NCBI GenBank assembly: GCA_900642245.1 | Contig: CAAAJI010000211.1 | Location: 7,124-27,002, forward strand | DNA length: 19,879 nt | From: Fragilaria radians | Lineage: Eukaryota; Bacillariophyta; Fragilariophyceae; Fragilariales; Fragilariaceae | Direction: 5' to 3' | Part shown: piece by piece, positions 1 to 9,105 of the stretch | Layout of the letters: each line of letters starts with the position of its first letter | How positions within the stretch are numbered: position 1 is the stretch's first letter | The notes under the pieces: model-generated | Seen by the model: only the letters and a program-made list of their open reading frames with translations | What the model was told of the DNA's origin: nothing | Database searches by the model: none | Made by a program: the position numbers and the translations under genes

Positions 1-15
1 GAGGCTGCTTGCTAA
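1..15 (+). pseudogene. ORF2 C-terminal tail of copy 0 (partial)
   Basis: The first codons read Glu-Ala-Ala-Cys-stop (TAA at 13-15). This aligns with the Cys-Glu-Ala end of ORF2 in copies 1 (7088-7117) and 2. The remainder lies outside the window. One extra base relative to copy 1 seems to have brought the stop forward. Only the tail is visible, so whether the gene is intact cannot be judged. Confidence 0.5.
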
Positions 16-31
16 GAACATGATATCAGTC

Positions 32-90
32 ATGCCTTATCAACATATAGATAGCACGTTAAACATAGTAATTGCTAAATATTCAGGCAT
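32..90 (+). repeat. Nested inverted repeat, copy 0/1 junction
   Basis: The outer arms are ATGCCT (32-37) and AGGCAT (85-90). The inner arms are TAGCA (52-56) and TGCTA (73-77). The same nested pairs occur at the other two junctions (7120-7176 and 14378-14434). As RNA this could fold into a two-tier stem-loop near the 3' end of the upstream element's transcript. A role in recognition by the RT is inferred. Confidence 0.7.
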
Positions 91-104
91 AGTTCATAAT
101 TTTT

Positions 105-163
105 GAATAAGTAATTTCAGAAAGGTAAACCCTAAAGAAGAAAAACTTCGAAAGTCATTCACC
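105..163 (+). other. Leader (5' UTR) of copy 1
   Basis: About 59 non-coding bases lie between the end of the copy 0 block and the ORF1 ATG. It is A-rich, contains AAACCCTAAA (127-136) and ends in a Kozak-like CACCATG. It aligns only weakly with the leaders of copies 2 and 3, sharing an AACCCT core and AGAAAAA. No clear TATA box, poly(A) tract or target-site duplication is visible. Confidence 0.6.
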
Positions 164-1684
164 ATGTTGCTCTCTTCCTCCAAGACTAAGCAGACACCAG
201 GATCGCATGATTCTACACCCAGGAAGCTCCTTAAGTCCTCAAAACTTCAGACGACTCGCACCAAAGTGCTCTTATCTTCATCCAGCTCTTTGTCAGGCTC
301 TGACAACGATGACGTAACCGTTAAAACTCCACCTCGTCATCCAGATAAGAAGCAGTCAACCCAGAAAGTAGTCAAACTCCGTTACCAGGTTACCCCGGAT
401 GCGTCTTCTCATCAGAATCACGTCAATTTCCTTCAGTATCTGACCCATTTGAATGACCCAAACCTAATTATTCAGAACAAACGGTCTGAAACGCTCAAAT
501 CCCTGGCAGTCGTTGCCCTGCAAAACCTCACAGTTTACCAGAACCACTTCGATCACCATCAAGACGAGAAGACACAGCAGGACGGAAAGAAATACGTGAC
601 AGTTATTCAATCCTTTCAAACTACCCTATCAATTACTGAAATAAAGAGATTGCCAGGAGTAATGGAATGCTTACAATTTAATCAAATGTACATGACAACT
701 CACGAATGGCTCAGCAAAGTTTGGAATGTTAGAACCATTGGGTTCCTTACCAAGTTTTCTCCATCCCATCATCCCAAATCCATAGCCATCAAGTACCTGA
801 TCACAAAATTGAAACAGGAGAAACAGATGCCAAAATTTTGTATGCAACATACATTTGTCAGCACTCTCATTAACAACAAGACAGTGAGGGTACCAGTTTA
901 CGCCATCAAAGTACAAACCCATGAAGCACGAGAAGCAGAGAAAGTTATTTTGCACACGTTTGAAGATCCCGACACATACATTTCTTTCAGGATGAAATCA
1001 ATAAATCAGGTGGCTTTTCGACATGCAGTAGCACTAGTTGCGCAACATCAGAACAACTTGAGGACAATTGTAGTGAATAATGTGTCATTGGATGCTTATT
1101 TCACCTTGGAAACAAAAGCGAAACAAGTTGACAGGGTGCTCCCCATTCACCATCTAGTCAAGAAAGAATCTATGCGAATTGCCACCTATGACGACGACGT
1201 AATAGAGTTACGACATCACATTCGAAAGTTACTTCCGACCTGGATTGACGACCTGGATCCCAGCGACTTAGGATCCTGCAAGCACACAGCGGCCATGGCT
1301 CCCACTAGACATTACAACTTGTCTGAACAATCCGCGTCGGATTTGAGCAATAGTATTCAATCACTACTGTCCTTTGACATATATGAATTAACACTATTCC
1401 AAGGCCCAACTGCATACAAAGCAAACCAGGATGTGCCACCCTCAGACGTTACCATGTCCAACACGGAAGAGCGCATTACTCAACAACAAGTTACTATCGA
1501 AACTCAGGGAAAACAGATTGAAGATTTATTAAAAATGATAGAGGAAATGAAAGCAACCACAGAGAATAAGATTGACAAGTTAATTGCCATGGTTACCAAT
1601 CTCACAAATTCCAATCAAAAAGGAACGACCGACGACAATAAACTCAAAAATCCCGTTGTTACATCAAAGCGGAGGCCTCAATAA
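164..1684 (+). CDS. ORF1 protein of copy 1, putative RNA-binding coiled-coil protein
   Basis: An uninterrupted 506-residue frame from a Kozak-like CACCATG. Residues 1 to about 70 are rich in Ser, Lys and Thr and likely disordered. The central part (about 70-390) aligns with ORF1 of copies 2 and 3, for example VPVYAIKVQ and YISFRMKSI here against VIQVYAIEVQ and YVSFRLQRV in copy 2. Residues about 435-486 have the spacing of a coiled coil, and the protein ends in basic KRRPQ. No CCHC knuckle is present. By position this is the LINE ORF1, expected to coat the element RNA as an oligomer; the central fold is not one I can name. Its last codons overlap ORF2 in the +1 frame. It is intact although ORF2 downstream is ruined. 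Confidence 0.85.
   Translation: MLLSSSKTKQTPGSHDSTPRKLLKSSKLQTTRTKVLLSSSSSLSGSDNDDVTVKTPPRHPDKKQSTQKVVKLRYQVTPDASSHQNHVNFLQYLTHLNDPNLIIQNKRSETLKSLAVVALQNLTVYQNHFDHHQDEKTQQDGKKYVTVIQSFQTTLSITEIKRLPGVMECLQFNQMYMTTHEWLSKVWNVRTIGFLTKFSPSHHPKSIAIKYLITKLKQEKQMPKFCMQHTFVSTLINNKTVRVPVYAIKVQTHEAREAEKVILHTFEDPDTYISFRMKSINQVAFRHAVALVAQHQNNLRTIVVNNVSLDAYFTLETKAKQVDRVLPIHHLVKKESMRIATYDDDVIELRHHIRKLLPTWIDDLDPSDLGSCKHTAAMAPTRHYNLSEQSASDLSNSIQSLLSFDIYELTLFQGPTAYKANQDVPPSDVTMSNTEERITQQQVTIETQGKQIEDLLKMIEEMKATTENKIDKLIAMVTNLTNSNQKGTTDDNKLKNPVVTSKRRPQ
1670..1676 (+). promoter_or_regulatory. Candidate +1 frameshift site CGG-AGG-C, copy 1
   Basis: ORF1 reads AAG CGG AGG CCT CAA TAA here. Shifting one base forward gives GGA GGC, which leads into the ORF2 frame. 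The heptamer is identical in all three copies and always lies two or three codons before the ORF1 stop. Its AGG-C half matches the slow-codon part of the yeast Ty1 site CUU-AGG-C. That it works as a frameshift site is inferred. The alternative is stop-restart at TAATG (1682-1686), but that ATG is not in the ORF2 frame. Confidence 0.45.
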
Positions 1685-1913
1685 TGTTCACAACCAGATT
1701 TTTTCAGACTCATCCCCTGCGCAAGCAGAAGCCCAAGACAATCCCCCAGAAATGCTCCCACATTCATACACAACTCAAGAAACCCACTTAAATTCCCAAA
1801 CAGAAGCCTCTGTTCTCAGTAAAGTAACAAATCAACAACACAATTCAATCAAGCAACTTAGACAACAATACAAGACAACAAAACGAAACATTAGTACCTC
1901 AAAACCTCACAGA

Positions 1914-2706
1914 GTAGCCATTAATATTATTAGCAATAATATTAATGGACTACAACTGCAGTCACCGCAACGGAGGTTACAAACATTATTTAGCAAAATG
2001 GTAGACAACAACATTGACATACTGTTGCTCCAAGAAATCAACACCAACATCATGAATTATCAATTCAATTGTGAACTACACAACATCCACCGACAATATC
2101 AGCACACGCAAAGCGTATGTTCACAACTTCCTTTTTCTGTTTCCAACGTATACCAACCAGGAGGAGTGGCAATTATAGTGAGGTTCCCTTTATCAAAACA
2201 TATATCCCATCAAATTCAAGATCCAATGGGACGATGGTCAGGCGTCACGTTAAATATTCGGGTCAACCCTCCACTCACAGTCCTTTCCACTTATCAACCA
2301 ACCAAAGACCAATCAATACATGGTACTATCAATGTTACTACTCAACAAACAAGGTGGCTTCAAGATCATCAACGAAAAACTTCAGTTACTCAGACATATA
2401 GACATGATTTAGGAGAACTCATTCATCAACTACTTCAACAAAGCCACGAAATAATTATTGGTGGAGACTTCAATGAATGCACATCGGTTAACAACGTTCT
2501 TCAAGATATGGTAAATATATACAAGCTGGTAGACATCGTCTCAATGATACAACCCACAGCCCAAAGTACGTACAAGCGAGGAACCCATGTACTGGACAGG
2601 ATTTTTATCACACGTGGCTTATCACACCAAACACAGAGAGCCTTTGTGGTTGCACACAACCCCCTAATTGCCACAGATCATCATCCCATTAAACTTCAAA
2701 TTGACT
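1914..2706 (+). other. EEP endonuclease domain, copy 1
   Basis: All expected catalytic motifs of the exonuclease-endonuclease-phosphatase fold are present and in one frame: SNNINGL with the metal-site Asn; LLLQEINTN with the catalytic Glu at 2034; STYQP; GGDFNE with Asp and Asn at 2466-2474; VLDRIF; and TDHHPI with the final Asp-His at 2676-2681. In LINEs this domain nicks the target DNA to prime reverse transcription. The open frame runs on to a stop at 3150-3152, reached only because of a one-base loss near 3135. Confidence 0.85.
1918..1948 (+). repeat. Perfect 14-bp inverted repeat at the endonuclease start, copy 1
   Basis: CCATTAATATTATT (1918-1931), a 3-base spacer AGC (1932-1934), then AATAATATTAATGG (1935-1948), the exact reverse complement. 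It encodes INIISNNING. Ile ATT and Asn AAT codons are complementary, which makes the palindrome possible. The synonymous choices are kept in the corresponding sites of copies 2 and 3 (9111-9139 and 16372-16400). Confidence 0.8.
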
Positions 2707-3539
2707 CTGTACCTGAGGAAAAATCAGAGTTTCATTCTAGACTCCTTATCTCCACCCATCGTCACAAGGTAACAAAATACATCCGAGAAGTTTATCGGAG
2801 AATGGTAAACAGTAGATTGTTTATAGACATCGAATCACTGGAAATCAAGACAGCCACCGCCAAGACCCTCAACCAAATAGACGAAAAGTTCAGTACAGTG
2901 CGCCTCCAATCCGAAAAAAAGTTGAAATCTCAATATTCAGATTGGTGGCACATCGCCTTGATTGAATGGAAGCACAAATTGGAGGCATGCAATAGAGCAC
3001 TCAGAAAACTTATACGACAAACCCTACGGCAGGAAGAAACAATTATCAGGACCCTTATTGAAAAGCAACGGTATATATCATTGTTCCGTCAACACACGCA
3101 AAATAGTTTTCAACGACGACATAATATGCTGAAAGAGAGATCAAAAAGCTAGGAGCAGAAAAACCAAAAAATACGAAAAAAATCAACTATCTAAAACATC
3201 TGATTCGGACTGAAACAATACGAGAGGTGTACCAAAAGTTAAAGTACAAGACAGAACCCAAACAACACAACAATATCTACTTGCAAGTCCCTGAATGAAA
3301 TAACACATATCGGACAATCACCAACACGGAAGAGATCACGCAACCCATTGCCAACTTTAATATGCGCCATTTCGCACAGGCAGAATATATTCCATTCTCA
3401 AAGTTCAGATACCTTCCTATACTCGAAGACACTACACCTCATACTGCGCCCAAGGAACCATGGTCAGAACAGCAATACCTACAAAATGCTCATTTGATTG
3501 ACAAAGTTCCTGAGCTTACCTCCACATGACATCGGTGAA

Positions 3540-4895
3540 GATATAATAACATTGGAAGACTGGACCAGGAAGATTAAAAAATGGAAGGAGAGGACAACCA
3601 CTTCTCCGTCTGGTCTTCACCTTGGGCACTATAAGGCGTTATTAGCCCCACATACGCTAAGTTACGACGACAACAGCGTAGAAAAGGCAGAGTTAGAACA
3701 TCAACAAGCTGCCGTACTTCAAGCATATATGACATTACTAAACACCGGTATATAGTCAGCAATACCCTTTCAGCGATGGAAGAACGCTCACTCAATCATT
3801 TTATTTAAAGACGAAGACAACAGATTTGTAACCCGCATATGAAATATACATATATATGAGGCAGATTATAATCTTATACTGAAACTGAAGTGGGAGCAGG
3901 CCATAGCACTGTCTGAAAAGAATAATACATTGCACTCCTCCCAATATGGATCTAGACAACAAAGAAGATCAATTGACCCCGTATTTCTGGAGATAATCTT
4001 GCAAGAAGTATCTCGATTTACAAAAAACCATTTTTTACAAATTAATTACGATGCCCAAGCTTGTTACGACAGGATTATTCCCAATATTGCCTTTGCTCTC
4101 AGTAGAAAGAACGGAGTGCACCACAAGATCATTCAAATGGTGAGGGAGACAATGAAATCATCTAAATATTTTATAAAACTTGGGGGTCACGTAACACTCC
4201 AGTCCTATGGTAACCAGGATACAACCCAATTATATGGTACAGGTCAAGGGAGCGGATGCTCTCCACACATATGGACAATGCTATCGAGCTAGCTATTTCA
4301 CTTATATACCAAAAACTCACAAGGTTTCCATCTAACAGATCCATACAACAGTCAGAACACATCTTTGCACGTAACAGCGTATGTTGATGACGTAAACACT
4401 CATCACTCTTTCCAAGAAAATAGCACAATTGATCAAATGCTTGATACCGCCTTGCAGGCAGCTCAAAAATGGGGCAATATCCTGCATTTCTCTGGAGGGA
4501 AATTGTCACCAAATGAATGCAATTATTACGCGGTTCTATGGAAATATGCCAGAACAGGAAAAGCGCACATTCATAATACAATCTATCCATCAATCATGAT
4601 CGACGACTCAGAAGGATCCAAGATCATCATTAATAATGTAAGCACCAGCTCGCATCATAAATCATTGGGATATCTGCAATCCATGGAAAATCCAATAGAT
4701 ATTCAGAAATGATGGTTGCAACAAAAATACGAATCAACAATGAGTACTCTAAATGCGGAAAACGTGGACTACAAGGAAACAGAAATATTTTACCGCACAA
4801 TCCACACACCCAGAATACAATTACAATTCAATATATATTGCAACCAGATCACAACAAAATTACAAAACAAAATACTATACAAATACTTCAGCAAA
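3540..4895 (+). other. Reverse transcriptase domain, copy 1 (interrupted)
   Basis: Fingers motif TSPSGLHLGHYK, an unusual HIYEADYNLIL in the place of RT motif 2, motif A NYDAQACYDRI with the catalytic Asp at 4050, motif B YGTGQGSGCSP (4233-4262) and motif C AYVDD (4377-4391) with both Asp codons intact. The catalytic residues are preserved, but stops at 3753, 3840, 4290 and 4710 cut the frame. It would copy the element RNA at the nicked target. Confidence 0.83.
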
Positions 4896-5734
4896 TGAGT
4901 TTCAGCTCAAGCACTCCAAAAGGAGTGAATATAGGTCACAGAAGTTATGGAGGATTAGAAATGGTAGACACTTACATTTTACAGGGTGCTCAAAACACAA
5001 GTAACTTCATAAAGCACATGTCTTTCACATCAACCCTGCATAAACCATTATGGCTGGCATACAAATGGTGGAGATTTCAAGACGGAAGGAGTGTTTGTCC
5101 TCTCCAGGTCAAAACTGATATCACAAAATTTACAGACTCAGTTTGGTTCGAAGAAATCCGGAAATTCATCCATCAACATGGTCTGGAAATCAAGATGGAT
5201 ACATTCAACTATCCCCTCTTAAGGCAGAGAGACAAGTTTATTATGGATTTAGTTCAGCTACACTCATACTCCCAAAAAACAATCAACAATATTAATCAAT
5301 GCAGAACCTACTTGGGAGCTATCACCTTAAGCGACATAGTCACAATAGATGGATGTCAGATCGAATTAAGTTGCTTTCAACACAAAGCAGCTACTCCTAT
5401 CTCTGGATACCAAACGTACTCTCAAAACCATGCACCAAATAAATCATTATGGCATTACTGGCAAACATTCCTGAAAACTCTAACACACCAAAAATCAAGA
5501 CGATTATTGATGCCTTTGGGAGAGTGGATAGCTTCGCATTCCCAAATTAGAAGGCAGTATAGTTCACACATATACACTAATACAGGTGGTACCTTCAAAA
5601 AGAAAAACGTCAACAGCCAAATATGCACCCAGCTTGCAGAATTACCCAATCATGTATCACCATGTATCGTCACCTTTGCAGGCATAATTCCATTGTCATA
5701 TACTAGGAGACAGTTTCAGACATCACCATAACAG

Positions 5735-7117
5735 TCATTGGAAAACGAATTGGTTACACCACTCCCAAACAATATTATCATTGTCACAGACGCATCATTA
5801 CATCAAGATATTGCTTCCATTGCCTGGGTAATTACCGACATACAGGGAAACATCCTGAGATAAAAAATGCACAGACTACAAGAAACCAGAATATCTTCTT
5901 TCAGGGCGGAAGCAACAGGAGTGTGCTCAGTACTACAACACATTAGAGAGGAAGTGAAACACAGAGACATAACGTGTCATCTACACTGCGACAACAAAGC
6001 CCTGATTCATTGGCTCACAAAAATACAACAGGGCAAACTTAATTTAGAATGGACTGATTCCGATATTCTACAGAATATCTCCTCAAACATAAAAGGAAAC
6101 GGTTCATTTTCTCACGTCAAAGGTCATCAAAAAATTACGGAATCCAGTGGAATACCTGCTAAGCTGAATGCATATGTTGATAAGTTGGCAAATCAAGCAA
6201 TATCAACAGATTCCATTGCTATTGAACTACCCGGATCTATCACAATTTTTGGAAACAGCAACCAACTTTTTAACACTCCTCATATAATACATTTTTGCCA
6301 AATGCAAATTTCAAGAAGATATTGGAAAGATAAAACAGGGACTGAAGTTTACAACATGATAGATTGGGAGTTATATCAAGACATATGCACAAACCAAAGG
6401 AAATCAATTGCAGTAATTAAAATGGTGTCGGGTTTTACACCCAGCCAATGCCCGTTATGCATCAGTTGCGAAGAAGACATACATCACATTCTGTTCTGTT
6501 CAGCCAATCCTAAATGCTTGTGTCTCCAATCATTCATAACACCGAAGAAATTAAAAAAATATGGAGATATCCAATCAATCACCATCACATTACTCAAATC
6601 TCTGGAAAGCAGAACAGCCATCACAGAATCCTATCAATTAGAGGATCAACAAAACATCAGGTGGGAACGCATGATTCAGGGAAAAATTGCATGGTCACTT
6701 CAAGATTACGTTACGACAAGCCTGAAAAAAATTAAGACGGAACGCAAATTTTTAAAAGACCTATGTCTATTACTTATGGAGTATTGGAAGAAATCGTGGC
6801 TTTACAGGATAAACAAAACTACAATAGCTCGCGAAGTATCCATATTGCGCGAAGAAGACCGCGCCACAATCCAAAAACTAGAGGAGATTTACCAATATAA
6901 ATCGCACTTATCTCAGAGTAATCAAAGATATTTGTTATCAAACATTACAGATCATCTAAAACACAGCAAACGCCAAATTAATACCTGGATGAAATTACAC
7001 TACCAAAGTTTCAACGAAGATATACAGAAGTACAGACAGCAAGAGGAAAATTCACCATTTGAAATCCGGGTTGGAACACCGATCCCATGCGAGGCTCTTG
7101 ATGAGAACATGACTTAG
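5735..7117 (+). other. RNase H domain and C-terminal CCHC finger, copy 1
   Basis: The four RNase H acids are visible: Asp in TDAS (5789), Glu in FRAEA (5909), Asp in HCDNKAL (5990) and Asp in YVDKLAN (6179), with HVKGHQ in between. It would degrade RNA in RNA:DNA hybrids. A CPLC...HH...C finger follows (6449-6499, CX2CX10HX4C counted to the second His), resembling the nucleic-acid-binding finger at the C terminus of many LINE ORF2 proteins. TAA at 5861 falls between the first Asp and the Glu. From 5867 the frame is open to the end. Confidence 0.82.
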
Positions 7118-7119
7118 TC

Positions 7120-7176
7120 ATGCCTTATCATAACATAGATAGCATGTAAAATATAGTTATTGCTATATTCAGGCAT
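7120..7176 (+). repeat. Nested inverted repeat, copy 1/2 junction
   Basis: The outer arms are ATGCCT (7120-7125) and AGGCAT (7171-7176). The inner arms are ATAGCA (7139-7144) and TGCTAT (7161-7166). It begins three bases after the ORF2 stop of copy 1. By eye it is about 85 percent identical to the copy 0/1 block, far more than the ORF1 proteins are to each other. Confidence 0.75.
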
Positions 7177-7189
7177 AGTTCATAATTTT

Positions 7190-7259
7190 CAGAACAGGAA
7201 ATTTGCAAGTTTAACCCTTTTGTAGAAAAATTTACCTCTTACCTCGCTGCTTTTCCACC
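7190..7259 (+). other. Leader (5' UTR) of copy 2
   Basis: Seventy non-coding bases between the end of TTCATAATTTT (7179-7189) and the ORF1 ATG. It contains AACCCT (7213-7218), then a pyrimidine-rich stretch with TTACCTC twice (7232-7238, 7240-7246), and ends in CCACCATG. It is nearly the same as the copy 3 leader. Confidence 0.6.
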
Positions 7260-8822
7260 ATGTTGCACTCCAAGAAGCATTCCAAGTCTCCTCCAGAAAA
7301 ACCAGTTAAGAAACTCACCAAAATTACGCACTTTGTCTCCAAGAACCCTCTCAAAGACACAGATGACGAGAGCGAAGGCAAAGACGAACACACATCCAAC
7401 ATTCACCGCCCAAAAATGATCGACAACACTGCTAGAACCGTCACAATCACCTTTATCACACAACGAGATGACAACAACGCGTACCTTAAGCATGTCAAGT
7501 TACTTCAGAAACTTCAAGAAGCTCCCCATCTCATTCAGACCATCTACAACAAGAGGCATGAGTCCTTGAAAGGCACAGCTGTTGCAGATCTTACCAACGC
7601 TACGATCTATAGCAATCATTTTGACATTCATCAAGATAACCATGGAAAGACAGACGATGAAGTCTTAAATATAGTAGTTCAAGAATACACCTCCCACTTC
7701 AAGTTGAATGACATTAAATGCCAAATGGATTTATTCAACTTTTTGAAAGACCAGGAAATGAAAATTACAGATCACGAGTGGAAGTCAGAAGATTGGAACA
7801 CAAGCGTTATTGGATTTCTTCCACAGTACTCCCCATCATACTTTACAAAGACCTACGTTAATCAGAAGATGACAGAGCTTCTAAAACCAACCCTGGACTC
7901 CCCTGAATTTTGCATCAAACCAATACGGATTGCAAATGAAGTGTTGGGCAAACGATTAGTAATACAGGTTTACGCCATCGAAGTTCAAAGAGATGATTTT
8001 TTTCGAGCCAACAAACTTTTTAATTCCATAACTACAACGCCAGAAGACTATGTATCATTCCGTCTCCAAAGAGTGCACAAAAAAGCGTTTAATAACGCAG
8101 TGGCGTTGGCAGCCCAGATTCAAAATGACTCACGCATGATAAAAATCGAAAATGTAACAGAAGAGTCGTACTTCATTTTTGATTCTCAAATTCAGAGTCT
8201 TTCAGAATTGATTGGCTATTATTATGTTAACAATAAACAAACCATCCATATCATTGTCCATTTCAAAGAATTCAAGGCCACTCGGAAAACTATACAACAA
8301 TCTATGGAAAAGTGGAATTCTATGTTGGATCCCAGCAATGTTAGAACCTACGGATTTCCCACCTTAGTTTTAATCTCATCAGATGAATATTCAGAATCCG
8401 AAGCCAGTCAGTTTAGCGGAAGCATAGACTCCCTTCTTTCCCTCGATCTAACTGCATTCACGATTTTTCAAACAGAAGTGCCCATTGAAGCAGTACATAA
8501 AGAACCAGTGTCAGAAGTCACAATTGAGTTGTACAAAGCAACAATTGCAATGCAGAATGAAAAAATAGAGAAGCAAGACGCGCAAATTGAATTCCTGATT
8601 GGCACTATACAACAATTAAACGCCGATATGAACAGCAAGTTTGAGAGGATGTTAAACTTAATCATCCAGAAAGATTCTGAAAAAGTACAGGTAGAAACTG
8701 AGACAAGTCTGAGCTCCAATGATACCATAGATACTTCCTTGTCTGCGTGTATGCCCAAACCACTTCTTACAACTACCAAAAAACAGACTAGGACGTCAAT
8801 TGGGAATCGGAGGCAACGATAA
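7260..8822 (+). CDS. ORF1 protein of copy 2, putative RNA-binding coiled-coil protein
   Basis: An uninterrupted 520-residue frame from CCACCATG. The N terminus is strongly basic (Lys-rich, residues about 4-25, a possible nuclear signal), followed by an acidic patch DTDDESEG. The central region shares FDIHQ, SVIGFLPQYSPSYF, VYAIEVQ and YVSFRLQ-type segments with copy 3, and more loosely with copy 1. Residues about 420-470 form a predicted coiled coil, then a Ser/Thr-rich tail ending NRRQR. No cysteine knuckle. The role, RNA coating and oligomerisation, is inferred from position. The end overlaps ORF2 (+1) at CGG-AGG-C. There are no lesions, unlike its ORF2. Confidence 0.85.
   Translation: MLHSKKHSKSPPEKPVKKLTKITHFVSKNPLKDTDDESEGKDEHTSNIHRPKMIDNTARTVTITFITQRDDNNAYLKHVKLLQKLQEAPHLIQTIYNKRHESLKGTAVADLTNATIYSNHFDIHQDNHGKTDDEVLNIVVQEYTSHFKLNDIKCQMDLFNFLKDQEMKITDHEWKSEDWNTSVIGFLPQYSPSYFTKTYVNQKMTELLKPTLDSPEFCIKPIRIANEVLGKRLVIQVYAIEVQRDDFFRANKLFNSITTTPEDYVSFRLQRVHKKAFNNAVALAAQIQNDSRMIKIENVTEESYFIFDSQIQSLSELIGYYYVNNKQTIHIIVHFKEFKATRKTIQQSMEKWNSMLDPSNVRTYGFPTLVLISSDEYSESEASQFSGSIDSLLSLDLTAFTIFQTEVPIEAVHKEPVSEVTIELYKATIAMQNEKIEKQDAQIEFLIGTIQQLNADMNSKFERMLNLIIQKDSEKVQVETETSLSSNDTIDTSLSACMPKPLLTTTKKQTRTSIGNRRQR
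8808..8814 (+). promoter_or_regulatory. Candidate +1 frameshift site CGG-AGG-C, copy 2
   Basis: The ORF1 frame reads AAT CGG AGG CAA CGA TAA. One base forward gives ATC GGA GGC AAC GAT, in frame with ORF2. The heptamer and its distance to the stop match copies 1 and 3, although surrounding bases differ. Confidence 0.45.
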
Positions 8823-9105
8823 TAGAATAGCAGTCTCAAGTACATCCTCTGGCACTGAATTAAAACAGTTCCAGAAGTCCACCACATCAATACAACATTA
8901 CAAATCATCGGCTACCAAAACATGGCAATTAGAACCCAAACAATTAACATTACATACACACTTAGATGTCAGCAAGAGTCAAAGATCACAATACGTACCT
9001 ACAGATTCTCCTCGACCATTAGTCACACAAAACAGTCAATCCTTACAACAATATTCAAAGTACAGATAAATGAGAAGATCAAATCAACAACCAAAGAAGG
9101 GACAA

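Larger units (their letters stand above)
1..104 (+). mobile_element. 3' end of an upstream LINE unit (copy 0)
   Basis: These bases align with the 3' ends of copies 1 and 2. They share GAGGCT, then the ATGCCT / AGGCAT hairpin block, then TTCATAATTTT, which is the last stretch conserved at all three junctions. The window therefore opens inside another unit of the same family, and the array continues upstream. The 3' border is placed at the end of TTCATAATTTTT (93-104), because sequence after it resembles the leaders of copies 2 and 3 only weakly. The exact junction base is an inference. Confidence 0.8.
1671..7117 (+). pseudogene. ORF2 polyprotein of copy 1 (EN-RT-RNase H-CCHC), broken
   Basis: Entered in the +1 frame relative to ORF1; the first in-frame ATG after the overlap is at 1752. 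Domains in order: a variable linker, EEP endonuclease (~1914-2706), spacer, reverse transcriptase (~3540-4720), thumb/connection region to ~5730, RNase H (~5770-6215), C-terminal CCHC finger (6449-6499). Lesions against the other copies: frameshift ~3131-3140, TGA 3296, deletion with frameshift ~3500-3535, TAG 3753, TGA 3840, TAG 4290, TGA 4710, frameshift ~4815-4830, TAA 5729, TAA 5861, and an in-frame loss of about 13 codons just before the finger (~6440). No lesion appears from the start to ~3130. The final stop (7115-7117) precedes the junction hairpin. Confidence 0.88.
105..7189 (+). mobile_element. LINE-type retrotransposon, copy 1 (complete, inactive)
   Basis: This is a full unit of about 7.1 kb: leader, ORF1, ORF2 with endonuclease, RT, RNase H and CCHC finger, then a 3' block with the nested hairpin. 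It lies head-to-tail with copy 0 before it and copy 2 after it, with no unrelated DNA between. It is a different subfamily from copies 2 and 3: by eye its ORF1 is only about a third identical to theirs and its ORF2 about half. ORF1 is open. ORF2 carries roughly ten lesions, mostly in the RT part, so the copy cannot move by itself. Confidence 0.9.

Noticed and set aside
671..955. Antisense open frames, also at 4171-4593, 7239-7493, 8468-8908 and 14490-14750
   Set aside because: They lie opposite well-supported ORF1 or ORF2 coding, show no family motif, and their conservation between copies follows from the sense strand.
3840..3860. AT-rich ATATACATATATATG stretch as a microsatellite target
   Set aside because: It is coding for the conserved NIHIYE segment, and the other copies show similar codons there.
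3753..5863. Reassigned stop codons (alternative genetic code)
   Set aside because: All three stop codons occur at positions with different amino acids in the other copies, and true frameshifts and deletions are also present. Decay explains this better.
7190..7200. TTTTCAG in the linker as a 3' splice site
   Set aside because: It is present in copies 2 and 3, but no matching donor or exon structure is visible, and such motifs are frequent in AT-rich DNA.
7118..7259. The junction segments read as long terminal repeats
   Set aside because: They are under 150 bases, lack TG...CA ends and a primer-binding site, and ORF2 has an EEP endonuclease and no integrase or protease.
9067..9072. TAA followed directly by ATG in copy 2 as the true start of ORF2 for the family
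   Set aside because: The matching place in copies 1 and 3 has no stop and no ATG, so this is more likely a local mutation, although it might serve as a start in this copy.
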